Source: VRUE01 sp963715625 (GTDB lineage Bacteria > Actinomycetota > Thermoleophilia > Solirubrobacterales > 70-9). Taken from it: a stretch of DNA of 64,000 bases. Shown here in pieces: positions 1 through 8,452 of the stretch. Both the position numbers and the translations under genes were made by a program. Positions within the stretch are counted from its first letter, which is position 1, and each line of letters begins with the position of its first letter. Location: assembly GCA_963715625.1 (NCBI GenBank), contig OY970260.1, positions 496,001-560,000 on the forward strand. Reading direction: 5' to 3'. Below the pieces are notes generated by a model, which had not been told where the DNA came from, did no database searches, and saw only the letters and a list, made by a program, of their open reading frames with translations.

Positions 1-144
1 AGGGAACGGCAACGCAAGCGCGGTGGGCCGGGAGGCTGGGGAATCACGAGGTCTTCGCCCGCAGACCGGGCAGCCACGCCGGGACAAGCGGTCGGCGTAG
101 ATCCGCTTCAGTGACGCGGACCGCGGCGGCGGTACGGTGCGCGT

Positions 145-579
145 GTGATCTATCTGCTCCGACACGGCGATGCCGAGGACGGGACCGGCGACGACGCCTC
201 CCGGCGGCTGACGCCGAAGGGCCAGCGCCAGGCCGAGGCGGCCGGCAGCGCGTTCGCAGCGATCGGCGCCGAGATCGACGCCTGCCTCGCCAGCCCGAAG
301 GTACGAGCGCTCGACACGGCCCGGCTCGCCTGCGAGGCGCTTGGCCTCCAGCCCGAGGTCGCCGAGGAGCTGCGCGGCGGGCCCTTTGACTCGCTCGCGC
401 TCTCCAGCGGGCGCGGCAGCGTCCTGCTCGTCGGCCACGAGCCCGACTTCTCCGGCGAGGTCGGCCGGCTGACCGGCGCCAACGTGAAGCTGAAGAAGGG
501 CGGCCTCGCGATCGTCAACGGCAGCACCCTGCTGGCGCTGCTGCGGCCGAAGGACCTGGCGGCGATCGCCTCGCGGTAG
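145..579 (+). CDS. SixA-like histidine phosphatase
   Basis: Small histidine phosphatase superfamily protein, expected to remove phosphate from phosphohistidine or small phosphate esters in the cytoplasm. The catalytic RHG signature is residues 6-8, right after the first beta strand, and a second conserved histidine lies in LVGHEPDF near residue 98. At 144 residues it is slightly shorter than typical SixA (about 155-160). The GTG start has no Shine-Dalgarno, but a TACGGT box lies at 133-138, so the message may be leaderless. Bases 1-144 upstream show no gene. The family is clear; the substrate is not. Confidence 0.8.
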   Translation: MIYLLRHGDAEDGTGDDASRRLTPKGQRQAEAAGSAFAAIGAEIDACLASPKVRALDTARLACEALGLQPEVAEELRGGPFDSLALSSGRGSVLLVGHEPDFSGEVGRLTGANVKLKKGGLAIVNGSTLLALLRPKDLAAIASR

Positions 580-598
580 GCAGCGTCGAGAACCGGTT

Positions 599-626
599 TT
601 GACAGACCGCCCTCGAGGCGTACGAT
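599..626 (+). promoter_or_regulatory. sigma-70-type promoter
   Basis: TTGACA (599-604) and TACGAT (621-626) are separated by 16 bases. A transcript would start near 633, giving a leader of about 30 bases with a Shine-Dalgarno (AGAAGGAGAG, 651-660) before the ATG at 665. This is one of the best housekeeping promoter matches in the window. Confidence 0.7.
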
Positions 627-664
627 CGGCCCCGAGCCAGTCCACTCGACAGAAGGAGAGCCAG

Positions 665-973
665 ATGCTCTGCGCACTGACGGTCCGCAACCTCAAGCCC
701 GGCACGATGGAGCAGTTCAAGCAGGCATTCATCCCCGACGACGTCAGCAACGTCCCGGCCGGCTGGAAGAAGTTCTACGCCCTGCAGAGCGTCGCCGACC
801 CCAACCAGGTGATCACCTTCGGCCTCTTCGACGGCACGCTCGAGGAGCTGCGCGCAGGCCAGCAGGACCCCGACGCCGAGTACGAGAAGCGTCGTGCCGC
901 CGCCGACGAGCTCGTCGAGTCGGTCGGCACCGACGGCGTCTTCGAGGTGGTCGAAGAGCGGACCATGGGGTAG
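665..973 (+). CDS. hypothetical ABM-like small protein
   Basis: A 102-residue protein with the size and opening beta strand (LCALTVRNLKPGTMEQFKQ) of dimeric alpha/beta-barrel proteins such as the antibiotic biosynthesis monooxygenase-like group. No catalytic residues are recognisable, so no function is assigned. The ATG at 665 is preferred over an upstream start at 599 because it has a strong Shine-Dalgarno at 651-660, and the upstream start would overlap the -35 box of the promoter. It has its own promoter and appears to be a single-gene unit. Confidence 0.7.
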   Translation: MLCALTVRNLKPGTMEQFKQAFIPDDVSNVPAGWKKFYALQSVADPNQVITFGLFDGTLEELRAGQQDPDAEYEKRRAAADELVESVGTDGVFEVVEERTMG

Positions 974-1041
974 GAGCCGGCGAAGCCGTCGGTTAGGGTC
1001 GTTCGCGACCGAACAACAAGCAGGGGAGAAACGAGGAGCCC

Positions 1042-1563
1042 ATGGCTTACGAAATGCAGATCCGGCAGAGCCAGGATCGAGTCAAGATAAGAAGCCCCTG
1101 GGCCGCGGCCCTGCTGCCGATCGTCACTCTCGGCATCTACCACCTCGTCTGGTGGTACCGGATCAACCGCGAGCTGCGCGACTTCGGCAAGGCCAAGGGA
1201 TACGACCTCGGCCAGAACCCGACCAACTCGGTGCTCGCGCTCTTCCCGGGCGGGATCATCATCGTCCCGGCGCTGGTCACCTACTGGCGCGGCGTCAAGC
1301 GCGTGATGGGCGCCTCCCGCCTCGCTGGCCAGGAGCCGCTCAACGGCTGGATCGCGATCATCCTCTACATCCTGATCGCGCCCGCGCTGTGGGCCTACGT
1401 TCAGGTCGAGCTCAACAAGGTCTGGGAAGCAGAGGCCGACACGATCGAGGGTGAGCTGGCACCTCCGGCGCCCGCCGACCCGCTTCCCCCAGCCATGCCC
1501 GACCAGCCGCAGGCGACCGAGCCGCCCGCCGGCGGACCGCCGCCCGCGGGCCCCGCAGCCTGA
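1042..1563 (+). CDS. DUF4234 family membrane protein
   Basis: Small membrane protein with the DUF4234 pattern: a first hydrophobic segment near residues 18-36 (AAALLPIVTLGIYHLVWWYR), a basic cytoplasmic loop, a second segment around 58-75 and a third around 100-120 (WIAIILYILIAPALWAYV). The last 35 residues are a proline/alanine-rich tail. GAGGAG lies just ahead of the ATG. Function is unknown for the family. The next gene starts 8 bases after the stop, so co-transcription with 1571-1990 is likely. Confidence 0.8.
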   Translation: MAYEMQIRQSQDRVKIRSPWAAALLPIVTLGIYHLVWWYRINRELRDFGKAKGYDLGQNPTNSVLALFPGGIIIVPALVTYWRGVKRVMGASRLAGQEPLNGWIAIILYILIAPALWAYVQVELNKVWEAEADTIEGELAPPAPADPLPPAMPDQPQATEPPAGGPPPAGPAA

Positions 1564-1570
1564 TCCACCC

Positions 1571-1990
1571 GTGAAGCAGCGCGTCAACCTGATCACCCTC
1601 GGCACGGGCGATCTAGGGCGGGCGCGCCGCTTCTACGAAGAGCTCGGCTGGACGACCGGGGCCGAGCCCGGCGACGACGTCGTCTTCTTCCAGGCCGGCG
1701 ACATGGTCGTCGCGCTCTGGGACCGCGCCCGGCTAGCCGAGGACAGCTGCGTCGAGGACGGCGGCGGCTGGGGCGGCATCACGCTGGCGCTCAACCTCGG
1801 CTCGCCGGAGGAGGTCGACACGGTGACCGAGGAAGCGCGAGCGGCCGGCGCGACGATCGGCCGCGAGCCCGCCGAGACCTTCTGGGGCGGCTACAGCTCG
1901 CTCTTCCTCGACCCCGACGGCCATCCCTGGGAGGTCGCCCACAACCCCCACTGGACGATCGCCGAGGACGGCGGCGTCAGGCTGGGCTGA
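1571..1990 (+). CDS. VOC (glyoxalase-like) family protein
   Basis: A single vicinal-oxygen-chelate module of 139 residues. It opens with RVNLITLGTGDLGRARRFYEE and closes with SLFLDPDGHPWEVAHNP, the usual start and end of a glyoxalase/bleomycin-resistance fold. These proteins bind a divalent metal and act as isomerases, dioxygenases or binding proteins; the substrate cannot be read from sequence. The GTG at 1571 puts the start at the first beta strand. An upstream in-frame start would only add residues overlapping the preceding proline-rich tail. The stop is 1 base from the next start. Confidence 0.8.
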   Translation: MKQRVNLITLGTGDLGRARRFYEELGWTTGAEPGDDVVFFQAGDMVVALWDRARLAEDSCVEDGGGWGGITLALNLGSPEEVDTVTEEARAAGATIGREPAETFWGGYSSLFLDPDGHPWEVAHNPHWTIAEDGGVRLG

Positions 1991-1991
1991 C

Positions 1992-2783
1992 GTGGACGGC
2001 ACCCGGCGCGCCCACCTCAACCTGATCGACAGCTCGCGGCAGCTCTTCGAGCTCGATCCCGGTGCCGAGCTCGAAGAGGGGCCGGGCTGGCTCCTGGGCG
2101 CCGGCAGCGCCAGCCATCCGGCGATCTCCAACGCCGCCTTCCGCCGCGACGACGGCGCCGATCCCGCAGAGATGCTCGACCGCGCCAGGGGGTTCTTCGG
2201 CGCGCGAGGGCGAGGCTTCAGCGTCTGGGGCCGGGACGGGTGCGACGAGGACCGCGACCTCCTCGCCGCCGCGGACGCAGCGGGACTGCAGTTCGTCTAC
2301 GCGATGCCCGAGATGACCCTCACGGCACCGGTGGAGGCACCCGCCCTCCCACCCGGCGCCGAGCTGCGCCGGCTGACCGCAGTCGAGGAGGCAGAGGACT
2401 ACTGGAAGGCCGCCACCGCCTCCTACGCCAGCCTCGGTTTCCCACCCGAGGTCTTCGCCGGCTACAGCGACCACAGCGGCCTGCTGGCCGAGAACGTCGC
2501 GGCCTTCATCGCCTATCTCGACGGCGAGCCGGTCGCGATCGCGATGACGATCGTCAGCGAGGGCGTCGCCGGCATCTACTGGGTCGGCACCCTCGAGCAG
2601 GCGCGCGGCAAGGGGCTCGGCCGGGCCGTCACCGCCGCCGCCACGAACGCCGGCTTCGAGCTGGGCGCCGACCTCGCCTCACTCCAGGCCTCGCCGATGG
2701 GCAAGCCGATCTACGAGGCGATGGGCTACGAGACCGTCTTCGAGTACCGGCTGCTGATGTTGAGCCCGCCTCAAGGCGCATAA
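1992..2783 (+). CDS. GNAT family N-acetyltransferase
   Basis: A 263-residue acetyltransferase. The GNAT core is in the C-terminal half: an acetyl-CoA-binding turn reads GTLEQARGKGLGRAVTAAA (Q/RxxGxG/A type), followed by the SLQASPMGKPIYEAMGYE strand-helix pair. The N-terminal 120 residues are variable and probably set acceptor specificity. The GTG start lies 1 base after the VOC stop, so 1042-2783 is probably one transcript. The acceptor substrate is unknown. Confidence 0.8.
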   Translation: MDGTRRAHLNLIDSSRQLFELDPGAELEEGPGWLLGAGSASHPAISNAAFRRDDGADPAEMLDRARGFFGARGRGFSVWGRDGCDEDRDLLAAADAAGLQFVYAMPEMTLTAPVEAPALPPGAELRRLTAVEEAEDYWKAATASYASLGFPPEVFAGYSDHSGLLAENVAAFIAYLDGEPVAIAMTIVSEGVAGIYWVGTLEQARGKGLGRAVTAAATNAGFELGADLASLQASPMGKPIYEAMGYETVFEYRLLMLSPPQGA

Positions 2784-2801
2784 CGAGCGGGACCGATGAC
2801 C

Positions 2802-2836
2802 GACTGGCCAGTCAGCCAGCGCCCAATCCCTATACC
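2802..2836. promoter_or_regulatory. 12-bp palindromic operator over a promoter
   Basis: GACTGGCCAGTC (2802-2813) is a perfect 12-bp palindrome. It sits where the -35 region would be for a TATACC -10 box at 2831-2836. The Shine-Dalgarno and ATG of the SDR gene follow. The GACTGG/CCAGTC half-sites resemble operators of TetR-family repressors of lipid or acyl-CoA genes. No regulator gene adjoins it, so the regulator is unknown. Confidence 0.45.
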
Positions 2837-2880
2837 CTCCCGCCCGACTTTTCACGAACGAAGAAGGAGAACGCAGACTG

Positions 2881-3711
2881 ATGGGACTTCTTGACGGGAA
2901 AGCGGCGATCGTCACCGGATCGGCGCGCGGAATCGGCCGGGCGACCGCTGAGCTGTTCGTCCGCGAGGGCGCCAAGGTGCTGATCAACGACCTCGACGCC
3001 GACGTCGCCGAACAGGCGGCCGGCGAGATCGATGGCGAGACCGCCGTCTTCGCCGGTGACCTGACCAAGCCGGAGGCCGCCGACAAGCTCGTCGCCGCCG
3101 GCGTCGACGTCTTCGGCGCGGTCAACATCGTCGTCAACAACGCCGGCTACACCTGGGACAGCGTTGCCCACAAGATGACCGACGAGCAGTTCCAGGCGAT
3201 GCTCGACATCCACACGATCGTGCCCTTCCGCGTCGCCCGGGCGCTCGCCCCCCACTGGCGCGAGGCGGCCAAGGCAGAGCGCAACGAGGGCAAGGAGGTC
3301 TTCCGCAAGATCGTCAACGTCTCCTCGACCTCGGGGACGATGGGCAACGCCGGCCAAGTCAACTACTCGGCGGCGAAGATGGCCGTCGTCGGCATGACCA
3401 AAACGCTGGCCAAGGAGTGGGGCCAGTTCAAGATCAACGTCAACGCCGTCGCCTTCGGCTTCGTCGAAACCCGCCTCACTGCGGCCAAGGAGCAGGGTGG
3501 CGAGATGACCTCGCCGACCGGTGAGAAGATCGAGCTCGGCATCCCCGAGCAGATGCGGGCGATGGCCTCGGCGATCATCCCGCTCGGCCGCCCCGCCACG
3601 CCGGAGGAGGCCTCGGGCCCGGTCCTCTTCCTCTGCTCGCCGCTCGCCGACTACGTGCACGGCCAGGTGCTCAACGTCACGGGCGGCATGTTCGGGGGGA
3701 TGTACACCTGA
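2881..3711 (+). CDS. SDR family oxidoreductase (FabG/ketoacyl reductase-like)
   Basis: Classical short-chain dehydrogenase/reductase of 276 residues. It shows the dinucleotide motif TGSARGIG (residues 12-19), NNAG near residue 89, catalytic serine near 148 and YSAAK with Y162 and K166. A ketone/alcohol oxidoreduction with NAD(P)H is expected, probably on an acyl or steroid-like substrate given its neighbour. The C-terminal GGMFGG tail is typical of ketoreductases. It shares an ATGA overlap with the F420-type reductase gene, so the two are translationally coupled. A palindromic operator lies in its promoter. Confidence 0.85.
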   Translation: MGLLDGKAAIVTGSARGIGRATAELFVREGAKVLINDLDADVAEQAAGEIDGETAVFAGDLTKPEAADKLVAAGVDVFGAVNIVVNNAGYTWDSVAHKMTDEQFQAMLDIHTIVPFRVARALAPHWREAAKAERNEGKEVFRKIVNVSSTSGTMGNAGQVNYSAAKMAVVGMTKTLAKEWGQFKINVNAVAFGFVETRLTAAKEQGGEMTSPTGEKIELGIPEQMRAMASAIIPLGRPATPEEASGPVLFLCSPLADYVHGQVLNVTGGMFGGMYT

Positions 3712-4193
3712 TGAGCACGCAGGCGACAGAGGGCGGGCGCACACCCCGCTACCTCGACGTTGGGGACCGGATCTGGCCCCTCACCCGCCGGGTGATGGGG
3801 CTGCACACGCTCCTCTACAAGGCGACGGGTGGACGGGTCGGCCGGCGGATCCCCGGCGTGGGGAACATGCTGCTGCTCGACCACGTGGGAGCGAAGACCG
3901 GGACCAAGCGGACCTCGCCCCTCCTATACACCCCGGACGGCGACGATCTGGTGATCGTCGCCTCCAAGGGTGGGTTCCCCAAGCATCCGGCGTGGTTCCA
4001 CAACCTCAAGGCCAATCCCGACACAACGGTCCAGGTCGGCCCCGAGCGGCGTCCGGTGCATGCGCGCGTCGCCACGCCCGAGGAGCGGGAGCGCCTCTGG
4101 CCAATAGTGGTCGCGAACTACCGCGGCTATGACACCTACCAGGCCCGCAGCAAAGGCCGCGAAATCCCCATCGTCATCCTCGCGCGCAAGTAG
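3711..4193 (+). CDS. deazaflavin (F420)-dependent nitroreductase family protein
   Basis: A 160-residue Ddn-type split beta-barrel protein, a family that uses cofactor F420 or related flavins to reduce quinones and nitro compounds. Family features are LLLDHVGAKTGTKRTSPLLY, then VIVASKGGFPKHPAWFHNLK and the late REIPIVILARK strand. The ATG overlaps the stop of the SDR (ATGA). F420 use is typical of actinobacteria and supports the taxonomic reading. The substrate is unknown. Confidence 0.85.
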   Translation: MSTQATEGGRTPRYLDVGDRIWPLTRRVMGLHTLLYKATGGRVGRRIPGVGNMLLLDHVGAKTGTKRTSPLLYTPDGDDLVIVASKGGFPKHPAWFHNLKANPDTTVQVGPERRPVHARVATPEERERLWPIVVANYRGYDTYQARSKGREIPIVILARK

Positions 4194-4258
4194 CCCCGCA
4201 CTGCCGTGCAGGTGCAACGCTTTGTGGACCTATCGGCGCCGCTACGCGTTGCACCCGG

Positions 4259-5116
4259 TCAGGGCTTCGGGCGGCGCTCCTCGGCGACCGGGTCACCGGA
4301 CTCGCCGGCGATCGCCTCGGGAGGCCAAGGGCCGGCCCAGTTGTCGCGGGCGCCGTCGATCGTGATCGTCGTGCCGGAGAAGAAGTCGCCGGCCGGCGAG
4401 GCGAGGTAGGCGACGAGCCAGGCCATCTCCTCGGCGCGGCCGGCGCGGCCGATCGGGATCGAGCGCTCGAGGTTGTCGACGACCACCTGCGGGTACTTGG
4501 TCAGCAGCGTCTCGGTGGCGAACTGCCCGGCGGCGAGGGCGCAGGTCTTGATCCCGAAGCGCGCCCACTCCACCGCCAGCGTCCGCATCATGTTCTCGAC
4601 CGCGGCGCGGGCGGCGCCGGAGTGGACCATGCCCGGCATCCCGTGATGGGGCGAGAGGGTGACGCTCAGCACCTTGCCACCGCCCTGCGGGATGAAGGCC
4701 TTGGTCGCTGCCGCGTGGGTCATCAGCCAGGTCCCCTGCACGTTCAGCTCGATCACGGTGCGGAAGCCTTTCGGGGTGATCGTCTCCGCCGGGGCGAGGA
4801 ACTGGCCGCCGGCGTTGTTGACCAGGACGTCGATCCGGCCGTGCTCCTCCAGCACGCGGTCGAAGAAGCGGTCGACCGCCTCCTCGTCGCGGATGTCCAT
4901 CGCTTCGCGGCCGAAGGAGCCCGGCAGCCCCGCGGCCAGCTCCGCCGTCTCGGCCAACGGCTCCTCGCGCCGGCCGCAACCGACCACCGCGGCGCCGAGA
5001 CGCGCCAGCTCCAAAGCGGTCTCCCGACCGAGGCCGCTGCCCGCCCCGGAGACGACGCAGACCTGCCCCTCGAGCAGGCCGGGCTTGAAGATCTGCGAGT
5101 GCGAGTCGCCGCTCAT
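4259..5116 (-). CDS. SDR oxidoreductase, PECR/2,4-dienoyl-CoA reductase-like
   Basis: Short-chain reductase of 285 residues with the dinucleotide motif SGAGSGLG (residues 23-30) and VNNAGGQFLAPAE (from 99). The classical YxxxK pair reads S166 and R170 within VHSGAARAAV. That same HSGAAR arrangement is found in peroxisomal trans-2-enoyl-CoA reductase (PECR) and its DECR relatives, where the classical tyrosine position is also changed. Enoyl- or dienoyl-CoA reduction in fatty-acid metabolism is therefore more likely than alcohol dehydrogenation. It is divergent from the MBL gene across a 52-bp gap. Confidence 0.75.
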   Translation of the reverse strand: MSGDSHSQIFKPGLLEGQVCVVSGAGSGLGRETALELARLGAAVVGCGRREEPLAETAELAAGLPGSFGREAMDIRDEEAVDRFFDRVLEEHGRIDVLVNNAGGQFLAPAETITPKGFRTVIELNVQGTWLMTHAAATKAFIPQGGGKVLSVTLSPHHGMPGMVHSGAARAAVENMMRTLAVEWARFGIKTCALAAGQFATETLLTKYPQVVVDNLERSIPIGRAGRAEEMAWLVAYLASPAGDFFSGTTITIDGARDNWAGPWPPEAIAGESGDPVAEERRPKP

Positions 5117-5168
5117 GGGACGCGCGCAAGCCTATAGGCGACCCCGACCCAGGTAATGTGACCCCTCG
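5117..5168. promoter_or_regulatory. short divergent promoter region
   Basis: Only 52 bases separate two divergent starts. CCTATAGG near 5130-5137 can give a TATAGG -10 box for the minus-strand SDR, about 17 bases from its ATG. TAATGT near 5154 can serve the plus-strand MBL gene, about 10 bases from its ATG. Neither start has a good Shine-Dalgarno. No clear -35 boxes. Confidence 0.35.
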
Positions 5169-6080
5169 ATGAAGGTGCGGGTCGAGCCCAAACCGCTGCA
5201 CGAGCCGCTGGCCGGAGGCACGCCGGGCTCGACCGTGACGGTCGAACCGATGGTGGCGGGCCGGGTGACCTGGCCACAGACGATGATGGAACGTCCGGGG
5301 GGCCGCTTCGAGACCCTGAAGCTGCTGCGCGCCCTGATCACCGGCAACCCGGCGGCGACCGTGCCCGTCCCGGCCTTCCTGATCCGCCACCCGAGCGCCG
5401 GCGCGATCCTCGTCGACACCGGCCTGCACCCCTCGATCGCCACCGACGGCAAGGAGAACTTCGGCGGCCTCGGCGCCCGGATCGGCAAGCCCGACCTGGA
5501 GGCGGGCGAGGACGTCCCGGCCCAGCTGCGCAAGAAGGGCCTCGACCCCGGCGAGATCCCGGTCGTCGTGATGACCCACATGCACATCGACCACAGCTCG
5601 GCGATCTCGGAGTTCCCCAACTCGACCTTCGTCGTCAGCGAGACCGAGTGGCACGCGGCCGCAACCGGGCCGCGCCCGATGCTCAACGGCTACCGCCGCC
5701 CCCACTTCGACTACGCCTTCGACTACCGCACGGTCGACTTCGACCGCGGCGGGATCGACTCCTACGCGACCTTCGGCCGCACCTTCGACCTCTTCGGCGA
5801 CGGCTCGATCCGGCTCGCCTACACCCCCGGCCACAGCGCCGGCCACACCTCGGTGATCGCCCGCCTCGCCAAGCACGACTTCGTGATCGGCGGCGACGCC
5901 ACCTACACGAAGGCCCAGCTCGACGGGCCCGCTCCGCTGGCGCCACGCCCCTTCGACGCCCACAACTACCGCCGCTCGCTGCAGGAGCTGAAGCTGTTCA
6001 GGCGCGAGTACCCGGACGCGATCGTCACCCCGGGCCACGACCCCGAGTTCTTCGCCGGGCTCAGCGCCCGTTACGAGTAG
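5169..6080 (+). CDS. MBL-fold hydrolase, lactonase-like
   Basis: Metallo-beta-lactamase-fold protein of 303 residues. The dinuclear metal motif HMHIDH lies near residues 137-142, a further ligand histidine is in YTPGHSAGHTS, and GGDATY and the late TPGHDPEFF complete the set. The layout resembles N-acyl-homoserine-lactone lactonases of the AiiA/AttM group, but the substrate cannot be assigned. It overlaps the convergent plsC-like gene by 20 bases at the 3' end. Confidence 0.8.
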   Translation: MKVRVEPKPLHEPLAGGTPGSTVTVEPMVAGRVTWPQTMMERPGGRFETLKLLRALITGNPAATVPVPAFLIRHPSAGAILVDTGLHPSIATDGKENFGGLGARIGKPDLEAGEDVPAQLRKKGLDPGEIPVVVMTHMHIDHSSAISEFPNSTFVVSETEWHAAATGPRPMLNGYRRPHFDYAFDYRTVDFDRGGIDSYATFGRTFDLFGDGSIRLAYTPGHSAGHTSVIARLAKHDFVIGGDATYTKAQLDGPAPLAPRPFDAHNYRRSLQELKLFRREYPDAIVTPGHDPEFFAGLSARYE

Positions 6081-6768
6081 CCGGCTCGGAGTACATCCTC
6101 CGCACCGGGGCGAAGATCTGCTCCGCGACCTCGAGCTGGCGCTCGCGGCTCGGGGCCTCCTCGGAGGGGAAGTCGAGCGGCTCGCCGAACTGCACCGTGA
6201 CCTTGGGGAAGCGGAACCGCTTCCAGCGCCGCACCCCCTCGGAGCCGTGGATCGCGACCGGGACGACGGGCGCGCCGGATTCGAGCGCGATGCGGCCGAT
6301 CCCCGGCTTCACCTCGCCCAGCTCGCCGCTGCGCGAGCGACCTCCCTCGGCGTAGACGAGCAGCATCCCGCCCTGCTCGAGGATCGTGAAGGCGGTCTTG
6401 AACGACTCCTCGTCGCGATGGCCGCGGCGGACCGGGAAGACGCCGCCGTGCTTGTAGATGTAGGTGAGGACCGGCGGCCCGAACATCTGCGACTTCGCCA
6501 TGAAGCGGACCTTCCGCCGCAGGTGGAGCCCGACGAAGAAGTGATCCATCTGGCTGAAGTGGTTCGGGGCAAGGATCAGCGGGCCCGACTTGGGCACGTT
6601 CTCGACCCCGATCGCGCGCACGCGGTAGATCAGCAGCGTCGGCAGCGTGAGGATGATGCGCACCAAGGCGTAGGTCCAGCCCACCCCCTTGCGCGCCGCA
6701 GCGTGGAACTGGTCGAAGTACTCCGCCGGACGTTCGTCCTTGTAGACCTGTGGCTTCATGTCGGCCAT
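6061..6768 (-). CDS. plsC: 1-acyl-sn-glycerol-3-phosphate acyltransferase family
   Basis: PlsC-type acyltransferase of 235 residues that transfers an acyl group to a lysophospholipid or similar acceptor at the membrane. The NHX4D catalytic motif is N69-H70-F-S-Q-M-D75. The acceptor-binding block is YAEGGRSRSGELGEVKPG, close to the usual EGTRS. A hydrophobic stretch at about 33-50 can anchor it to the membrane. It lies downstream of glpK on the same strand, which supplies glycerol-3-phosphate, so a lipid-synthesis pairing is plausible. A 49-bp palindromic element lies 17 bases upstream of its ATG. Confidence 0.85.
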   Translation of the reverse strand: MADMKPQVYKDERPAEYFDQFHAAARKGVGWTYALVRIILTLPTLLIYRVRAIGVENVPKSGPLILAPNHFSQMDHFFVGLHLRRKVRFMAKSQMFGPPVLTYIYKHGGVFPVRRGHRDEESFKTAFTILEQGGMLLVYAEGGRSRSGELGEVKPGIGRIALESGAPVVPVAIHGSEGVRRWKRFRFPKVTVQFGEPLDFPSEEAPSRERQLEVAEQIFAPVRRMYSEPATRNGR

Positions 6769-6785
6769 AGCGCGCGGCCTCCCCC

Positions 6786-6834
6786 GCCGACGGGCCTGAA
6801 AGGAGACATATAGGCGTATTTCAGGCCCATCGGC
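6786..6834. repeat. 49-bp palindromic element (family 5, intergenic copy)
   Basis: Arms GCCGACGGGCCTGAAA (6786-6801) and TTTCAGGCCCATCGGC (6819-6834) pair over 16 bp with one mismatch around a 17-base centre. The same arms and the same total length of 49 occur inside bioD at 18065-18113. It lies between glpK and plsC, both on the minus strand. No T-run follows, so it is not a standard terminator. Confidence 0.8.
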
Positions 6835-6884
6835 CCCGCTGTGGGGTGGTCATCGACCTCGCGTACCCCCGTTCGCACCGCCAG

Positions 6885-8357
6885 TTACGCCGGGGCACCG
6901 TCGCCCCTTGGCTCCGCCCAGCCCTTCGCCCGCTCCAGCGCCCGCTGCCATTCGGCGAGCAGCGGCTCGCGCTCGCCGGCCGCCATCGCCGGCTCGTAGC
7001 GCGCCGCCTCGCGCCACATCTCCCGCACCTGCTCGGGCGTCCAGCGCCCGGTCGCGATCCCGGCCAGGTAGGCGGCGCCGAGCGCAGTCGTCTCGGCGAC
7101 CTCCGGCACGACGACCTCGGCATCCAGGACGTCGGCCTGGAACTGCATCAGCCAGCGGTTGGCGACCGCCCCCCCGTCGGCCTTGAGCACCGCCAGGCCG
7201 TCCCCCGAGGCCGCCTCCTGGGCGCGCACCGCGTCGACGGTCTGGTAGGCGATCGCCTCCAGCGCCGCCCTCGCCAGGTGCGCCCGGCCGCTGCCGCGGG
7301 TGAGCCCGACGATGGTGCCGCGCGCGTACGGGTCCCAGTGCGGCGAACCGAGCCCGGTCAGCGCCGGCACGAAGTAGACGCCATCGTTGCCGTCCAGCGA
7401 GGCGGCCAGCGCCTCGCTCTCCCCCGCGCCCTCGATCACCCCGAGCCCGTCGCGCAGCCACTGCACCGCGGCGCCGGTGACGAAGATCGAGGCCTCGAGC
7501 GCGTAGGCGGGCTCCTCGCCGGTGCTGCAGGCCACCGTCGTCAGCAGGCCCTCGGCCGGCTCGGGAGCCTCCGAGCCCGTGTGCAGGAGGACGAAGCTGC
7601 CGGTGCCGTAGGTGTTCTTCGCCGTGCCGGCCCGGTGGCAGGCCTGGCCGAAGAGCGCCGCCTGCTGGTCGCCGGCGATGCCCGCGACCGGCACCTCGCC
7701 GCCGAACTCGGTGGTGGTGCCGTAGACGTGGGCCGAGGGCAGCGGCTCGGGCAGCCGGGCCGGGTCGACGCCGAGCAGCGCGCAGAGCTCCTCGTCCCAG
7801 GCGAGCTTGCGGATGTCGAACAGCATCGTCCGCGAGGCGTTGGTGCGGTCGGTCGCGTGGCGGCCGGTGAGCTTGAAGAGCAGCCAGGAGTCGATCGTGC
7901 CGAAGACCGCCCGCTCTGCCCCCTCGGCGTTGCGCAGCAGCCACTCGATCTTGGTCGCGGAGAAGTAGGGGTCGAGGACGAGGCCAGTCCGCCCCCGCAC
8001 CAGCGCCTCGTGCCCGGCGGCGCGCAGTTCCTCGCAGCGCTCGGCGGTGCGCCGGTCCTGCCAGACCAGCGCCCGGTGGACGGGCTCGCCGGTCGCCGGG
8101 TCCCAGGCGACGACCGTCTCGCGCTGGTTGGCGATCCCGATCGCGTCGAGGTCGCCGCCGCGGATGTCCGCATCGGCGATCGCCTCCGCCGCGACGCGGC
8201 GGGTCACGTCCCAGATTTCCCCGGCGTCGTGCTCGACCCAGCCCGGCCGCGGGAAGCGCTGCTCGAACTCCGAGTAGGCGCGGCCCGCGATCCGCCCCTC
8301 CCCGTCGAAGACCAGGCAGGTCGTCCCGGTCGTCCCCTGGTCGATCGCGAGGATCAC
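6885..8357 (-). CDS. glpK: glycerol kinase
   Basis: FGGY-family kinase of 490 residues, full length for glycerol kinase, which converts glycerol and ATP to glycerol-3-phosphate. The N-terminus ILAIDQGTTGTTCLVFD is the phosphate-binding motif. NQRETVVAWD, GSFVLLHTG and the late LKADGGAVANRWLMQFQAD match the two FGGY signature regions. The GTG start has GAGG six bases upstream. It is divergent from the cupin gene and upstream of plsC on the same strand. Confidence 0.93.
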   Translation of the reverse strand: MILAIDQGTTGTTCLVFDGEGRIAGRAYSEFEQRFPRPGWVEHDAGEIWDVTRRVAAEAIADADIRGGDLDAIGIANQRETVVAWDPATGEPVHRALVWQDRRTAERCEELRAAGHEALVRGRTGLVLDPYFSATKIEWLLRNAEGAERAVFGTIDSWLLFKLTGRHATDRTNASRTMLFDIRKLAWDEELCALLGVDPARLPEPLPSAHVYGTTTEFGGEVPVAGIAGDQQAALFGQACHRAGTAKNTYGTGSFVLLHTGSEAPEPAEGLLTTVACSTGEEPAYALEASIFVTGAAVQWLRDGLGVIEGAGESEALAASLDGNDGVYFVPALTGLGSPHWDPYARGTIVGLTRGSGRAHLARAALEAIAYQTVDAVRAQEAASGDGLAVLKADGGAVANRWLMQFQADVLDAEVVVPEVAETTALGAAYLAGIATGRWTPEQVREMWREAARYEPAMAAGEREPLLAEWQRALERAKGWAEPRGDGAPA

Positions 8358-8452
8358 AACGCCTCACCGCAAGCGATCATGGGCGATTAGGGACGCGTCG
8401 CGGGTCAAGGAGCGCCAGACTACCGCGAGCGAGCGAGGCAGCCGAGCTCGCA

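Noticed and set aside
1021..1041. Small UUCG hairpin before the DUF4234 gene as a riboswitch
   Set aside because: Only a 5-bp stem (GGTCG/CGACC near 1000) is present; no known riboswitch core is recognisable.
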